64,000 nt of DNA from Micromonospora violae (GTDB lineage Bacteria; Actinomycetota; Actinomycetes; Mycobacteriales; Micromonosporaceae): contig NZ_SHKK01000001.1 of the NCBI RefSeq assembly GCF_004217135.1, positions 1,674,001-1,738,000 of the forward strand. The letters run 5' to 3'. Numbering within the stretch: the stretch's first letter is position 1; each line of letters opens with the position of its first letter. Under the pieces are notes generated by a model, which saw only the letters and a program-made list of their open reading frames with translations, was not told the origin of the DNA and did no database searches. A program made the translations under genes and the position numbers. Shown piece after piece: positions 15,187 to 22,111 of this stretch.

Positions 15187-15978
15187 TCACGACGCGCCGA
15201 GCGGGATGGCGAGCCCGTCGCGGCCCAGATCAGTTGCGGTGAAGAGGCTTCGGGATTCGGCCAGCAGCAGGTCGTGCTCGGCGCGAGGGTCGAGGTGCAC
15301 CAGGATGAGCGCCTGCGCCTCGGCCATCAGCGCGACGCGCGCCGCCTCGCTCGCTGTCGAGTGCGACGCCGAGCCGGTGGGGCCGGTCAGCCACGCTTCG
15401 TGCAGCAGCAACCGGACGCCTCGCGCGAGCCCGCCATTGTCCGCGTCGAACGCGGTGTCGGTGCAGTAGGCGACGAGGTCCGCGTAGCGGAAGGAGACGG
15501 AGGGGTGGGTGTGCCGATCCTGTACCCGCACGGTGACCGGGTGCGGGCCGATCTGTTCGCCAGCCATGTCGATGTCCTTTACGGCGGTGAACAACTCCTG
15601 CCGGGCGGCTGAGGAGAACGGCGGGGCGAGGATGCGGTTCAGGATGTCGATGGTCGAAACCCCGTACGCCGCGCGCCCGGGGCCCCAGACGACTTTCTCG
15701 ATGCCGGTGCCGATCGCGTCGAGGTAGCTCAGGCCGACCAGGTGGTCCAGGTGGAAGTGGCTGAGGGCGATGTCGATGCGCTCGACACCCTCCAGCAGTG
15801 ACGGCTGGGTCGCGAGCCTCCTGATCCCGGTGCCGGCGTCGAGAATCAGCACGGTGGTCCCACGCCGGATCATGAAGCAGGATGTTTCCCGCTGACCGCT
15901 GGGCATCCAGCCGCCAGTGCCGAGCAGGTGCAGCACGTGGCCCGAGCGGTCGCTTCGGCCTGCGTCTGTGTCGCTCAC
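15187..15978 (-). CDS. MBL-fold hydrolase (RNase Z / phosphodiesterase-like)
   Basis: A 263-residue metallo-beta-lactamase-fold protein. The metal motif is HFHLDH, followed later by CTDTAFD, LLHEAW and a final His in ILVHLDP, the order seen in RNase Z-like and cyclic-nucleotide phosphodiesterase-like members. The start is GTG 15978, with TATCGT ending 7 bases upstream. The substrate is unknown. It is divergent from the membrane-anchored protein at 16035 with only 56 bases between, suggesting common control. Confidence 0.85.
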   Translation of the reverse strand: MSDTDAGRSDRSGHVLHLLGTGGWMPSGQRETSCFMIRRGTTVLILDAGTGIRRLATQPSLLEGVERIDIALSHFHLDHLVGLSYLDAIGTGIEKVVWGPGRAAYGVSTIDILNRILAPPFSSAARQELFTAVKDIDMAGEQIGPHPVTVRVQDRHTHPSVSFRYADLVAYCTDTAFDADNGGLARGVRLLLHEAWLTGPTGSASHSTASEAARVALMAEAQALILVHLDPRAEHDLLLAESRSLFTATDLGRDGLAIPLGAS

Positions 15979-15985
15979 CCCAACT

Positions 15986-15991
15986 ACGATA
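15986..15991 (-). promoter_or_regulatory. -10 box TATCGT, leaderless start of the MBL gene
   Basis: Read on the minus strand, TATCGT ends 7 bases before GTG 15978. It lies in the 56-base gap to the divergent gene at 16035. Confidence 0.5.
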
Positions 15992-16034
15992 TGGCGACGA
16001 CGCAGCTACCCGTTTTGCGGTCCGGAGGTCGGGG

Positions 16035-16820
16035 ATGTCGCTCGGTGACCTGCTGAACCTCTTTGGCGCCCTGGGGACCGTGCCGGTCCTTATCGCCGCC
16101 CGCCACCTGGTCAGTTCGGTCACGCACGCACGACGTTTCCTGTCCTTCTCGCGCAGTGGCGCTGTGGACGTCGTCGTGTCGACGTCAGGGTTTTCGAAGA
16201 GCCCGGGGGGAACCGCGCGGTCATACAAAACCAACTACGGTGAGGTCATGGCGATCGCCTGGGTGGCGAAGGCGCTGGGGCGTTACTACCGGCAGAAGCC
16301 GCTGTCGATCCATATGAGCGAACGCGTCGCCCACACTCTGCACGGCGATCTGGTTGTCCTCGGTGGTCCGTTGTTCAACTCGTGCGCTGCGGACTTCCTG
16401 CGGGGGTTCAATGAGATGTACGCCGGTAGCGACGTGCGCATCGACGCGGCCAACGGCGCGATCGCCGTCGGCACCGAGTTCCGCGTGGACGACTACGATC
16501 TGCGCCGGGTGACCGGCGTACCCACCCGGGACCTGGCCGTGATCCTGGTCGGCAGAAACCCCTTCGCGCCGAAGATGGGGCGCGGGTTTCTGTGTGCGGG
16601 CCTGTCGACGTACGGCACTGCGGCGGCGGCGGAAATCCTGTTCCACACCTTGCTTGGCCGCAGGCAGGGTAGAGATGTGCGCAGGTCACTGGGCCGAGGC
16701 GATGGCTTGGTGATCGTGGTGTCGGCGACGTTCACCGGTCAGCAGTGTTCGCATTGTCAGATCGAGTACGTGCATCCCGTCGCACAGGCATCCGTGGCCG
16801 GACGCAACTCGTACCCGTGA
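16035..16820 (+). CDS. Unrecognised membrane-anchored protein, Rossmann-like
   Basis: A 261-residue protein I do not recognise. A hydrophobic N-terminus (GDLLNLFGALGTVPVLIAA, residues about 4-22) probably anchors it. The body alternates strands and helices (VDVVVSTS, DLVVLGGPLFNS, DLAVILVGRNPF, GLSTYGTAAAAEIL), like a nucleotide- or ligand-binding alpha/beta domain. A CSHC motif lies near the C-terminus. ATG 16035 has GGAGG upstream. It is divergent from the MBL hydrolase, which may act on the same ligand; that is inference. Confidence 0.6.
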   Translation: MSLGDLLNLFGALGTVPVLIAARHLVSSVTHARRFLSFSRSGAVDVVVSTSGFSKSPGGTARSYKTNYGEVMAIAWVAKALGRYYRQKPLSIHMSERVAHTLHGDLVVLGGPLFNSCAADFLRGFNEMYAGSDVRIDAANGAIAVGTEFRVDDYDLRRVTGVPTRDLAVILVGRNPFAPKMGRGFLCAGLSTYGTAAAAEILFHTLLGRRQGRDVRRSLGRGDGLVIVVSATFTGQQCSHCQIEYVHPVAQASVAGRNSYP

Positions 16821-16835
16821 GCAGGGAGACCCAGC

Positions 16836-17276
16836 ATGGCGATCCAGCGGATGGACAACGTCCTCATCGTTGTCGAGGATCTTGACGCGGTCATCGCGTT
16901 CTTCGTCGAACTCGGCATGGAGGTGGAGGGGCGAGGGCCGGTCGAGGGGCGGTGGGTGGAGCGGGTCATCGGGATCGACGACGTGCGGCAGGAGGTGGCG
17001 ATGCTGCGGACCCCGGACGGCCACGGCAAGGTCGAGCTGGCGATGTTCCACCGTCCGGCGGCGATCCGCACGGAACCGAAGGACGCGCCGGCGAACACGT
17101 TGGGCATTCGGCGCATCATGTTCGCCGTCGACGACATCGATGATGTGATCACCCGGCTGCGGGGCCGCGGCGCCGAACTCGTCGGCGAGGTGCAGAGGTA
17201 CGAGGACATCTTCCGGCTCTGCTACGTCCGCGGCCCCGAGGGCATCGTCGTCGGCCTGGCCGAACAGCTCCGCTGA
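16836..17276 (+). CDS. VOC (glyoxalase/bleomycin resistance) family protein
   Basis: A 146-residue vicinal oxygen chelate protein with two beta-alpha-beta-beta-beta repeats: [22 protein letters not shown] at the start and [21 protein letters not shown] in the second half, ending [13 protein letters not shown]. His/Glu ligand positions are plausible, but the substrate cannot be told. It starts 15 bases after the previous gene and has GCAGGGAG upstream. Confidence 0.88.
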   Translation: MAIQRMDNVLIVVEDLDAVIAFFVELGMEVEGRGPVEGRWVERVIGIDDVRQEVAMLRTPDGHGKVELAMFHRPAAIRTEPKDAPANTLGIRRIMFAVDDIDDVITRLRGRGAELVGEVQRYEDIFRLCYVRGPEGIVVGLAEQLR

Positions 17277-17290
17277 CAGCCGCGGCGGGC

Positions 17291-17640
17291 TCAGGCGATC
17301 AAGGTGCCGCCGTCCACGGTCACCACCGTGCCGGTGGCGTAGGTCGCCTGCAGTCGAGGGCGTCGACGGACATCAGCGCGAGGGGTTCACCGGCGGTGTA
17401 GACGAGGTGGTCGAACGAGCCGAGATCGTGGAACAGCCGGGACACGGCGTCGGGGTCGGTGAGGTTGGCGACGTACCCCTGGGCGGTGGTCGGCAGGGTG
17501 GTCAGGGCGCGGTCCACGCTGCGCTGGTTGCGGGAGGCGACCACGACCTGGGCGCCCTCGCGGGCGGCCCGGGCGGCGGTGGCGAGGCCGATTCCCGAGG
17601 TTCCGCCGAGTACGACGACGCGCTGGTCGATGAGGGTCAT
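17291..17640 (-). pseudogene. SDR family oxidoreductase, internal deletion
   Basis: The N-terminal third is a normal short-chain dehydrogenase ([36 protein letters not shown]). After MSVDALD the sequence jumps straight to the usual SDR C-terminus ([20 protein letters not shown], 17291-17353) in another frame. About 120-130 residues are missing, including the catalytic Tyr-x-x-x-Lys. A full enzyme would be about 240 residues. It is therefore a remnant, divergent from a LysR gene that is also cut. Confidence 0.8.
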
Positions 17641-17808
17641 GATCGTGTCCTTCCGGATCGTCTGGTGCAGACGGTTACCACCGTGCTCCGCCGGGAACGC
17701 CCCCGTCCAAGACCTCTTTCACCTCCTGTGATGCCCGTTGAGCATCACCCCAGTCATACCCGGCGGGTATCGTGGAACCGCCCGGCGCGGCAACCGGACG
17801 GGGGCAGG

Positions 17809-18180
17809 GTGGACGTCGATCTGCGGAAGCTGCGCTACTTCGTGGCGGTCGCGGAGGAGCTGCACTTCGGCCGGGCCGCCGCGCGGCTGCACATCGCTCA
17901 ACCGGTCCTGTCGCGTCAGATCCGGGCCTTCGAGCACGAACTGCGCCCGCGGCCCGAGCTGAACTCCGTCGAGGAGAAGCTGGAGCACGTCGCCGCGTAC
18001 GCGGGGATGGTGATCCTGCCGCTGTCGACGGCGACGTTCTACACGCGACCGGACGTCATCCACGTGCCCGTCGTCGACCTTGGCCACAACCAGGTGTGCC
18101 TGGCGTGGGCCGAGGGCAACCGGTCACCGCTGGTGCACGAGTTCGTGGACCTCGCGGTGCGGCAGGCCCCCGCCACCTGA
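17809..18180 (+). pseudogene. LysR family regulator, internal in-frame deletion
   Basis: The N-terminal winged helix is intact ([20 protein letters not shown] through [12 protein letters not shown]). After residue about 45 the frame passes straight to the last part of an effector domain ([18 protein letters not shown] to [16 protein letters not shown]). The product is 123 residues against about 300 for the family, so about 170 residues of the inducer domain are lost. The frame is open and a DNA-binding miniprotein could still be made. It usually partners the adjacent SDR. Confidence 0.75.
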
Positions 18181-18199
18181 CGACCCCCGCCCCGGGGGG

Positions 18200-19117
18200 T
18201 CAGGCGTCGCCGGCGGGGAAGGTCTCGGCCAGGGCCGGGCCCAGCGGACGGCCGGTCGCCGGTTCGACGAACAGGTCGGCGAGCAGCAGATTGGCGAGGT
18301 GGCTGGGGTTCATGCCGGACTCCTTGCCGCCGGCCGCCTGGGCCGCTCCGCCGAGTCGCAGCGCGGCCCGTGCCACCCCGGCCGGCAGGCGGCGGACCCG
18401 GCGGGGCCGGCCAACCGCCGCGGCGATGCGCGCGAGCATGTCGTGCCAGCTGAGGTTCTCGTCGGCGACCGGAAGGTCCGCGCCGCTGGCCTGCTCCAGG
18501 GCGTCGACCGCGACGACCGCCACGCTGTGGGCGGAGGTCGCGGCGCTTCCGCCGGTCGGGGCGACCAGCGGGGTACGCGAGCGGGCCCACCGGTCCAGCG
18601 GCCCGGCCCAGTTGGGCAGCCGGTCGCCGGCCCGACCGAAGACGAAGGGCAGTTCGAGGACGGCGACCGGCAGGCCGTCACCGGCGGCGGCCCGGCCCTC
18701 CCGGGCCTGCTCCAGGCGACACCGGATGTACGTGTGCCGTTCGGCGAGGCGCCACTGCGGGTGGAGCCGGTCGAAGTAGGTGTAGTACGAGCCCATCACG
18801 ACGCCCCGGGTGAGACCTTCGAGACGGGCGGCGGTGAACAGGCGTACGACCGGGTCGACGTTGTCACGACGGAACTCGGGATAGATCGGCTTGGGTAGCG
18901 CCCGCTGCTCGTCGGTGCGGGTGGCGTACACGACACCGTCGTGACCGGCGAGCACCGACCGCAGGTCGTCGACCGAGGCGGACCCGACATCGAGCAGGTG
19001 GTCGACGCCCGGCTGGGCGGTACGCGCCACCGTCGTCGCGGCGTGACCCCGCTCCCGGAGGACATCCACGACGTGCGCGCCGATCAGGCCGCTGCCACCC
19101 ACCACAAGAATTCGCAC
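18200..19117 (-). CDS. NAD-dependent epimerase/dehydratase family protein
   Basis: A 305-residue extended-SDR protein beginning RILVVGGSGLIGAHVVDVL, a dinucleotide-binding GxxGxxG motif. The GSYYTYFDR segment carries the active-site tyrosine region in altered form, and LELPFVFGR is typical of the family. GTG 19117 is the only start that places the Rossmann motif at the N-terminus. The substrate is unknown. It has no operon partner. Confidence 0.8.
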   Translation of the reverse strand: MRILVVGGSGLIGAHVVDVLRERGHAATTVARTAQPGVDHLLDVGSASVDDLRSVLAGHDGVVYATRTDEQRALPKPIYPEFRRDNVDPVVRLFTAARLEGLTRGVVMGSYYTYFDRLHPQWRLAERHTYIRCRLEQAREGRAAAGDGLPVAVLELPFVFGRAGDRLPNWAGPLDRWARSRTPLVAPTGGSAATSAHSVAVVAVDALEQASGADLPVADENLSWHDMLARIAAAVGRPRRVRRLPAGVARAALRLGGAAQAAGGKESGMNPSHLANLLLADLFVEPATGRPLGPALAETFPAGDA

Positions 19118-19273
19118 GGTGCATCGTCCACTCTGGAGCCGGTGCGTTGTCAACCCCACGAGCACCGCCGATACGCTCCGACGTCCTCCCGCAGAGGTTA
19201 GGCTCGGGTAGAGGATCGACAGTGGGCATGGCGTGCCGGGTGTCCACGGACGTCTGACATACGGGGGTTGAGG

Positions 19274-19858
19274 ATGCCGGATCCGCGGGCCTTCTGGCTG
19301 GACGAGCAGTTCGACCGCGAGCACGGCGTCCACGGTCGCGGCCGGTACGAGGCCGAGGTGCTTCGTCGCATCGACGAGTTCGCCGACACCTGGGGTGACT
19401 TCGCGCCCGTCGCGTTCGCGGTGACCTCCTGGCGGCTGGCCACCGAGCTGTCGCCGGGCTTCGTCCGCTGGCACCGGCGGATCATCTCGGCGACCTGCGC
19501 GCGCAGCCCGTGGGACGGCAGCCTGGTCTGCGCGGTGACCGTGGCGTCGCGTTGGCCGGCCGAGCTGACCTGGACCAAGCAGTGGCAGCGCGACCGTGGT
19601 TGGCAGAACTGGCCCCAACTGTTCGGCCAGTTCACGACCCCCACCGAGCAGGACCAGACGCGCCGCCCGTACCTGCGCGCGCTGCTTCAGGTGGAGGCGC
19701 CGGTCCCGCTCGACGATCTGCCGCCGGCGCCCGGAGGTCCGGACGACGACGTCGCCGCAGCGGCACGCCGGGCTGTGGCGGTGCTGGCCCGGGAGCTCAA
19801 CGACCTCCTCGCCCCGATGGTCGGGCAGCTCGACGCCGGAGTTCCGGCGGGCTCCTGA
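19274..19858 (+). CDS. Conserved hypothetical protein
   Basis: A 194-residue soluble protein, not recognised. The sequence is rich in Trp and Arg (FVRWHRRIISATCARSPWDG, WTKQWQRDRGWQNWPQLF), and the C-terminal third is helical. ATG 19274 is preceded by GGGGTTGAGG. The next gene has its own -10 box, so the two are probably transcribed separately although only 29 bases apart. Confidence 0.6.
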   Translation: MPDPRAFWLDEQFDREHGVHGRGRYEAEVLRRIDEFADTWGDFAPVAFAVTSWRLATELSPGFVRWHRRIISATCARSPWDGSLVCAVTVASRWPAELTWTKQWQRDRGWQNWPQLFGQFTTPTEQDQTRRPYLRALLQVEAPVPLDDLPPAPGGPDDDVAAAARRAVAVLARELNDLLAPMVGQLDAGVPAGS

Positions 19859-19874
19859 GCTGCCCGCCGAGCGG

Positions 19875-19880
19875 TAGGGT
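19875..19880 (+). promoter_or_regulatory. -10 box TAGGGT, leaderless start of gene 19888
   Basis: TAGGGT ends 7 bases before GTG 19888, and no Shine-Dalgarno sequence is present. Confidence 0.5.
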
Positions 19881-19887
19881 CGTCGGC

Positions 19888-20832
19888 GTGGATCTGGACG
19901 ACATCGCCGCCCGACTCGGGGTGCCCGTCGAGGACATCGACCGCGTGTACCGACTCGCCGGTGACAAGCCGTCAGCCCCGCTGCCAGCCAAGGGCGACGC
20001 GCCCGCCATCCTCGACCGGCTCGCCGTGCCGCCGGACGACGCCGCCGAGATCATCGCGGGCTGGCCCGACCCCGACTCTGCGCTGTGGACACCCGAGCTG
20101 CGCTGGCTGCTCGACCGCTCGATCGCCCTGGTCCGCGCCGACCTCGCCGGCTACGACTGGCTGCCGCCCGGCCCGGAGCTGCCGCGCGACCGAGGGCCCG
20201 CCTGGCGGCACCTCTACGTGTACGCGTACCTGGCCCTGGTGGACGTCGCGCGCGGATACCACCGCGACCACGGAATCCCCGACGCCGTGTCCTGGGTGAC
20301 CCTCGCCGACCTGGGCCGCAACCTCGCCATCGACCGACGGATGCGCGGCGAGGGCTGGCCGGTCATGCAGAGCTGGCTGACGCTGCATTCGCGCGGCAGC
20401 GTCTACGAGTTGGGCCGGCTCCAGCACCAGCGCGGCGACGGCGCGATCGGCCTGCACATCCCCGATTCGGGGCCGTTGACCCCGGCGGCGGTCGACGCGT
20501 CGCTCGACGAGGCCCGCGCGTTCTTTCCGCGGCACTTCCCCGACGAGCGTTACACCGCGTTCTCCTGCGGCTCGTGGCTGCTCGACCCGCAGCTGCGCGA
20601 GTACCTTCCCGAGGACTCCAACATCGTGCGGTTCCAGCGCCGGTTCGCGCTGGAGCCCTACCAGGCGTCGGAGGGGCCGGACGCCGACATCGAGGTGCTG
20701 CGCTTCGGGTTCCGCACCCTGAGCACACCGCTCGACGAACTGCCGCGCCGCACCGTTCTCCAGCGCGCGATCATCGACCACCTGCGCGCCGGCGGCCACT
20801 GGCACTGGCGCCACGGCCGCTTCCCGATCTAG
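19888..20832 (+). CDS. Acyltransferase domain protein (NAT_N / GNAT-like C-terminal)
   Basis: A 314-residue protein with the two-part layout of actinobacterial acyltransferase-domain proteins: an N-terminal helical domain (DDIAARLGVPVEDIDRVYR) and a C-terminal GNAT-like domain (GAIGLHIPDSGPLTP, FSCGSWLLDPQLREYL, SNIVRFQRRF). The C-terminal half probably binds an acyl-CoA, but the acceptor is unknown. GTG 19888 follows a -10 box by 7 bases. Its stop shares CTAG with the stop of the convergent gene. Confidence 0.75.
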   Translation: MDLDDIAARLGVPVEDIDRVYRLAGDKPSAPLPAKGDAPAILDRLAVPPDDAAEIIAGWPDPDSALWTPELRWLLDRSIALVRADLAGYDWLPPGPELPRDRGPAWRHLYVYAYLALVDVARGYHRDHGIPDAVSWVTLADLGRNLAIDRRMRGEGWPVMQSWLTLHSRGSVYELGRLQHQRGDGAIGLHIPDSGPLTPAAVDASLDEARAFFPRHFPDERYTAFSCGSWLLDPQLREYLPEDSNIVRFQRRFALEPYQASEGPDADIEVLRFGFRTLSTPLDELPRRTVLQRAIIDHLRAGGHWHWRHGRFPI

Positions 20833-21215
20833 ACAGTCGGCTCCCACCACGTCCCGTTGGCGGCCGCGTCGGCCGCCGGCTCGATGACTTCCCACGCCTC
20901 CGCGATGAACCTCTCGGCGATGCGTAGGACGTCGACCACCACGATCTCCGTCCCGGTATCGGGTAGTCGGCGTCGCGAGTGCACCACGACGTGGTCACCG
21001 TCGGCCAGCAGGTGCAGGATGTCGACCCGCATGCCAGCGGTCGGGCCCAGCGCGGTGCGGACCGCGGCGAGCCACTGCGCTTTGGTCGAGGTCGTCGAAT
21101 CCGAGCGGTGATGGATGAAGTCCTCGCTCAGGGACGAGGCGAGCGTGTCGACGTCCCCGGTATCGATCAACCCGGCCAACGCACGTCCGACGATGGTCTT
21201 GTTCTCGGTGGTCAT
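20829..21215 (-). CDS. SnoaL-like / NTF2-fold protein
   Basis: A 128-residue protein of the nuclear transport factor 2 fold (VGRALAGLIDTGDVDTLASSLSEDFIHH, LADGDHVVVHSRRR, VDVLRIAERFIAEAWEV). Such proteins are small cyclases, isomerases or ligand binders; the active-site residues are too varied to name a reaction. ATG 21215 fits the family length. It is divergent from the XRE regulator at 21284, which may control it. Confidence 0.8.
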   Translation of the reverse strand: MTTENKTIVGRALAGLIDTGDVDTLASSLSEDFIHHRSDSTTSTKAQWLAAVRTALGPTAGMRVDILHLLADGDHVVVHSRRRLPDTGTEIVVVDVLRIAERFIAEAWEVIEPAADAAANGTWWEPTV

Positions 21216-21283
21216 GGGCACAAGTGTTTCCGCGGCCCGGGTGGTTGTCGATGACATCGCACTTCATAGCGTCGGGAGCGACG

Positions 21284-22063
21284 ATGAGTAGGCTCATGAT
21301 CGTGCACACGGTCGGGCAACTCCTACGGCAGTGGCGCAAGCGCCGCGGGCTCAGCCAGCTCGACCTGGCGATCGCCGCGGACGTATCGGCTCGGCACGTC
21401 AGCCTGGTCGAGACCGGTAAGTCCACGCCGAGCGCCGCGATGATCATCCGGCTCGCCGACCAGCTCCACGTGCCGCTGCGTGATCGCAACCAGCTGTTGC
21501 TCGCCGCCGGCTTCGCGCCCCGGTACGCGCAGCGTCCGCTCGACGACACCGCCCTGGCCGGTGCGCTCGACGCGGTCCGCAGGGTGCTCCAGGCGCACGA
21601 ACCATATCCGGCGCTGGTCTTCGACCGCCGGTGGAACATTCTGATGACCAACCGGGCGGTCGAGCCGTTCTTCGCGTACGTGGCCCCCGATCTGTTGCGA
21701 CCACCGGTGAACCTGGTTCGGTTGGGCCTGGACCCGCGCGGGCTCGCTTCGCTGGTCGTCAACCTGGCGGACGTGCGGGCGGTGTTCCGTAGCCGGATCT
21801 CGCGCCAGCTCGCCGCCGCCCCCGACCCGGAGCTCGCCGCCCTCTACGAGGAACTGCTGAGCCCTGTGCCCGACGAGTCGACGAACGAGCGGCTCGACGC
21901 CGACGTGGTGCTCCCGATGGTCGTCCGGGTCGGTGGGCGCGAGCTGCGGCTCTTCTCGACCATCACCACGTTCGGCACCCCGATGGACATCACGATCGAG
22001 GAGATCGCGGTCGAGTCCTACTACCCGGCAGATTCGCAGAGCGCCGCCTACTTCACGCGGTAG
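21284..22063 (+). CDS. XRE family regulator with MmyB-like ligand-binding domain
   Basis: A 259-residue regulator. The helix-turn-helix is at residues about 10-62 (LRQWRKRRGLSQLDLAIAAD, VSARHVSLVETGKSTPS), followed by the MmyB-like PAS-type domain (YPALVFDRRWNILMTNRAV). GGGAG lies 5 bases before ATG 21284; ATG 21296 is possible. It is divergent from the SnoaL-like gene with 68 bases between, and probably regulates it. Confidence 0.85.
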   Translation: MSRLMIVHTVGQLLRQWRKRRGLSQLDLAIAADVSARHVSLVETGKSTPSAAMIIRLADQLHVPLRDRNQLLLAAGFAPRYAQRPLDDTALAGALDAVRRVLQAHEPYPALVFDRRWNILMTNRAVEPFFAYVAPDLLRPPVNLVRLGLDPRGLASLVVNLADVRAVFRSRISRQLAAAPDPELAALYEELLSPVPDESTNERLDADVVLPMVVRVGGRELRLFSTITTFGTPMDITIEEIAVESYYPADSQSAAYFTR

Positions 22064-22095
22064 GGCCCGGCCTGGTCACCGCCCAGGCCGGGCCC
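22063..22095. terminator. Bidirectional terminator
   Basis: GGGCCCGGCCTGG (22063-22075) pairs perfectly with CCAGGCCGGGCCC (22083-22095) over a 7-base loop. It lies between convergent genes. Confidence 0.75.
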
Positions 22096-22111
22096 CGCCA
22101 CCCCCGGCCTG

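Noticed and set aside
14934..15242. Plus-strand frame after pspC with a CGCC motif
   Set aside because: It overlaps the end of the MBL gene, has no ribosome binding site and turns into low-complexity Arg/Ser; possibly a decayed gene, but not supported.
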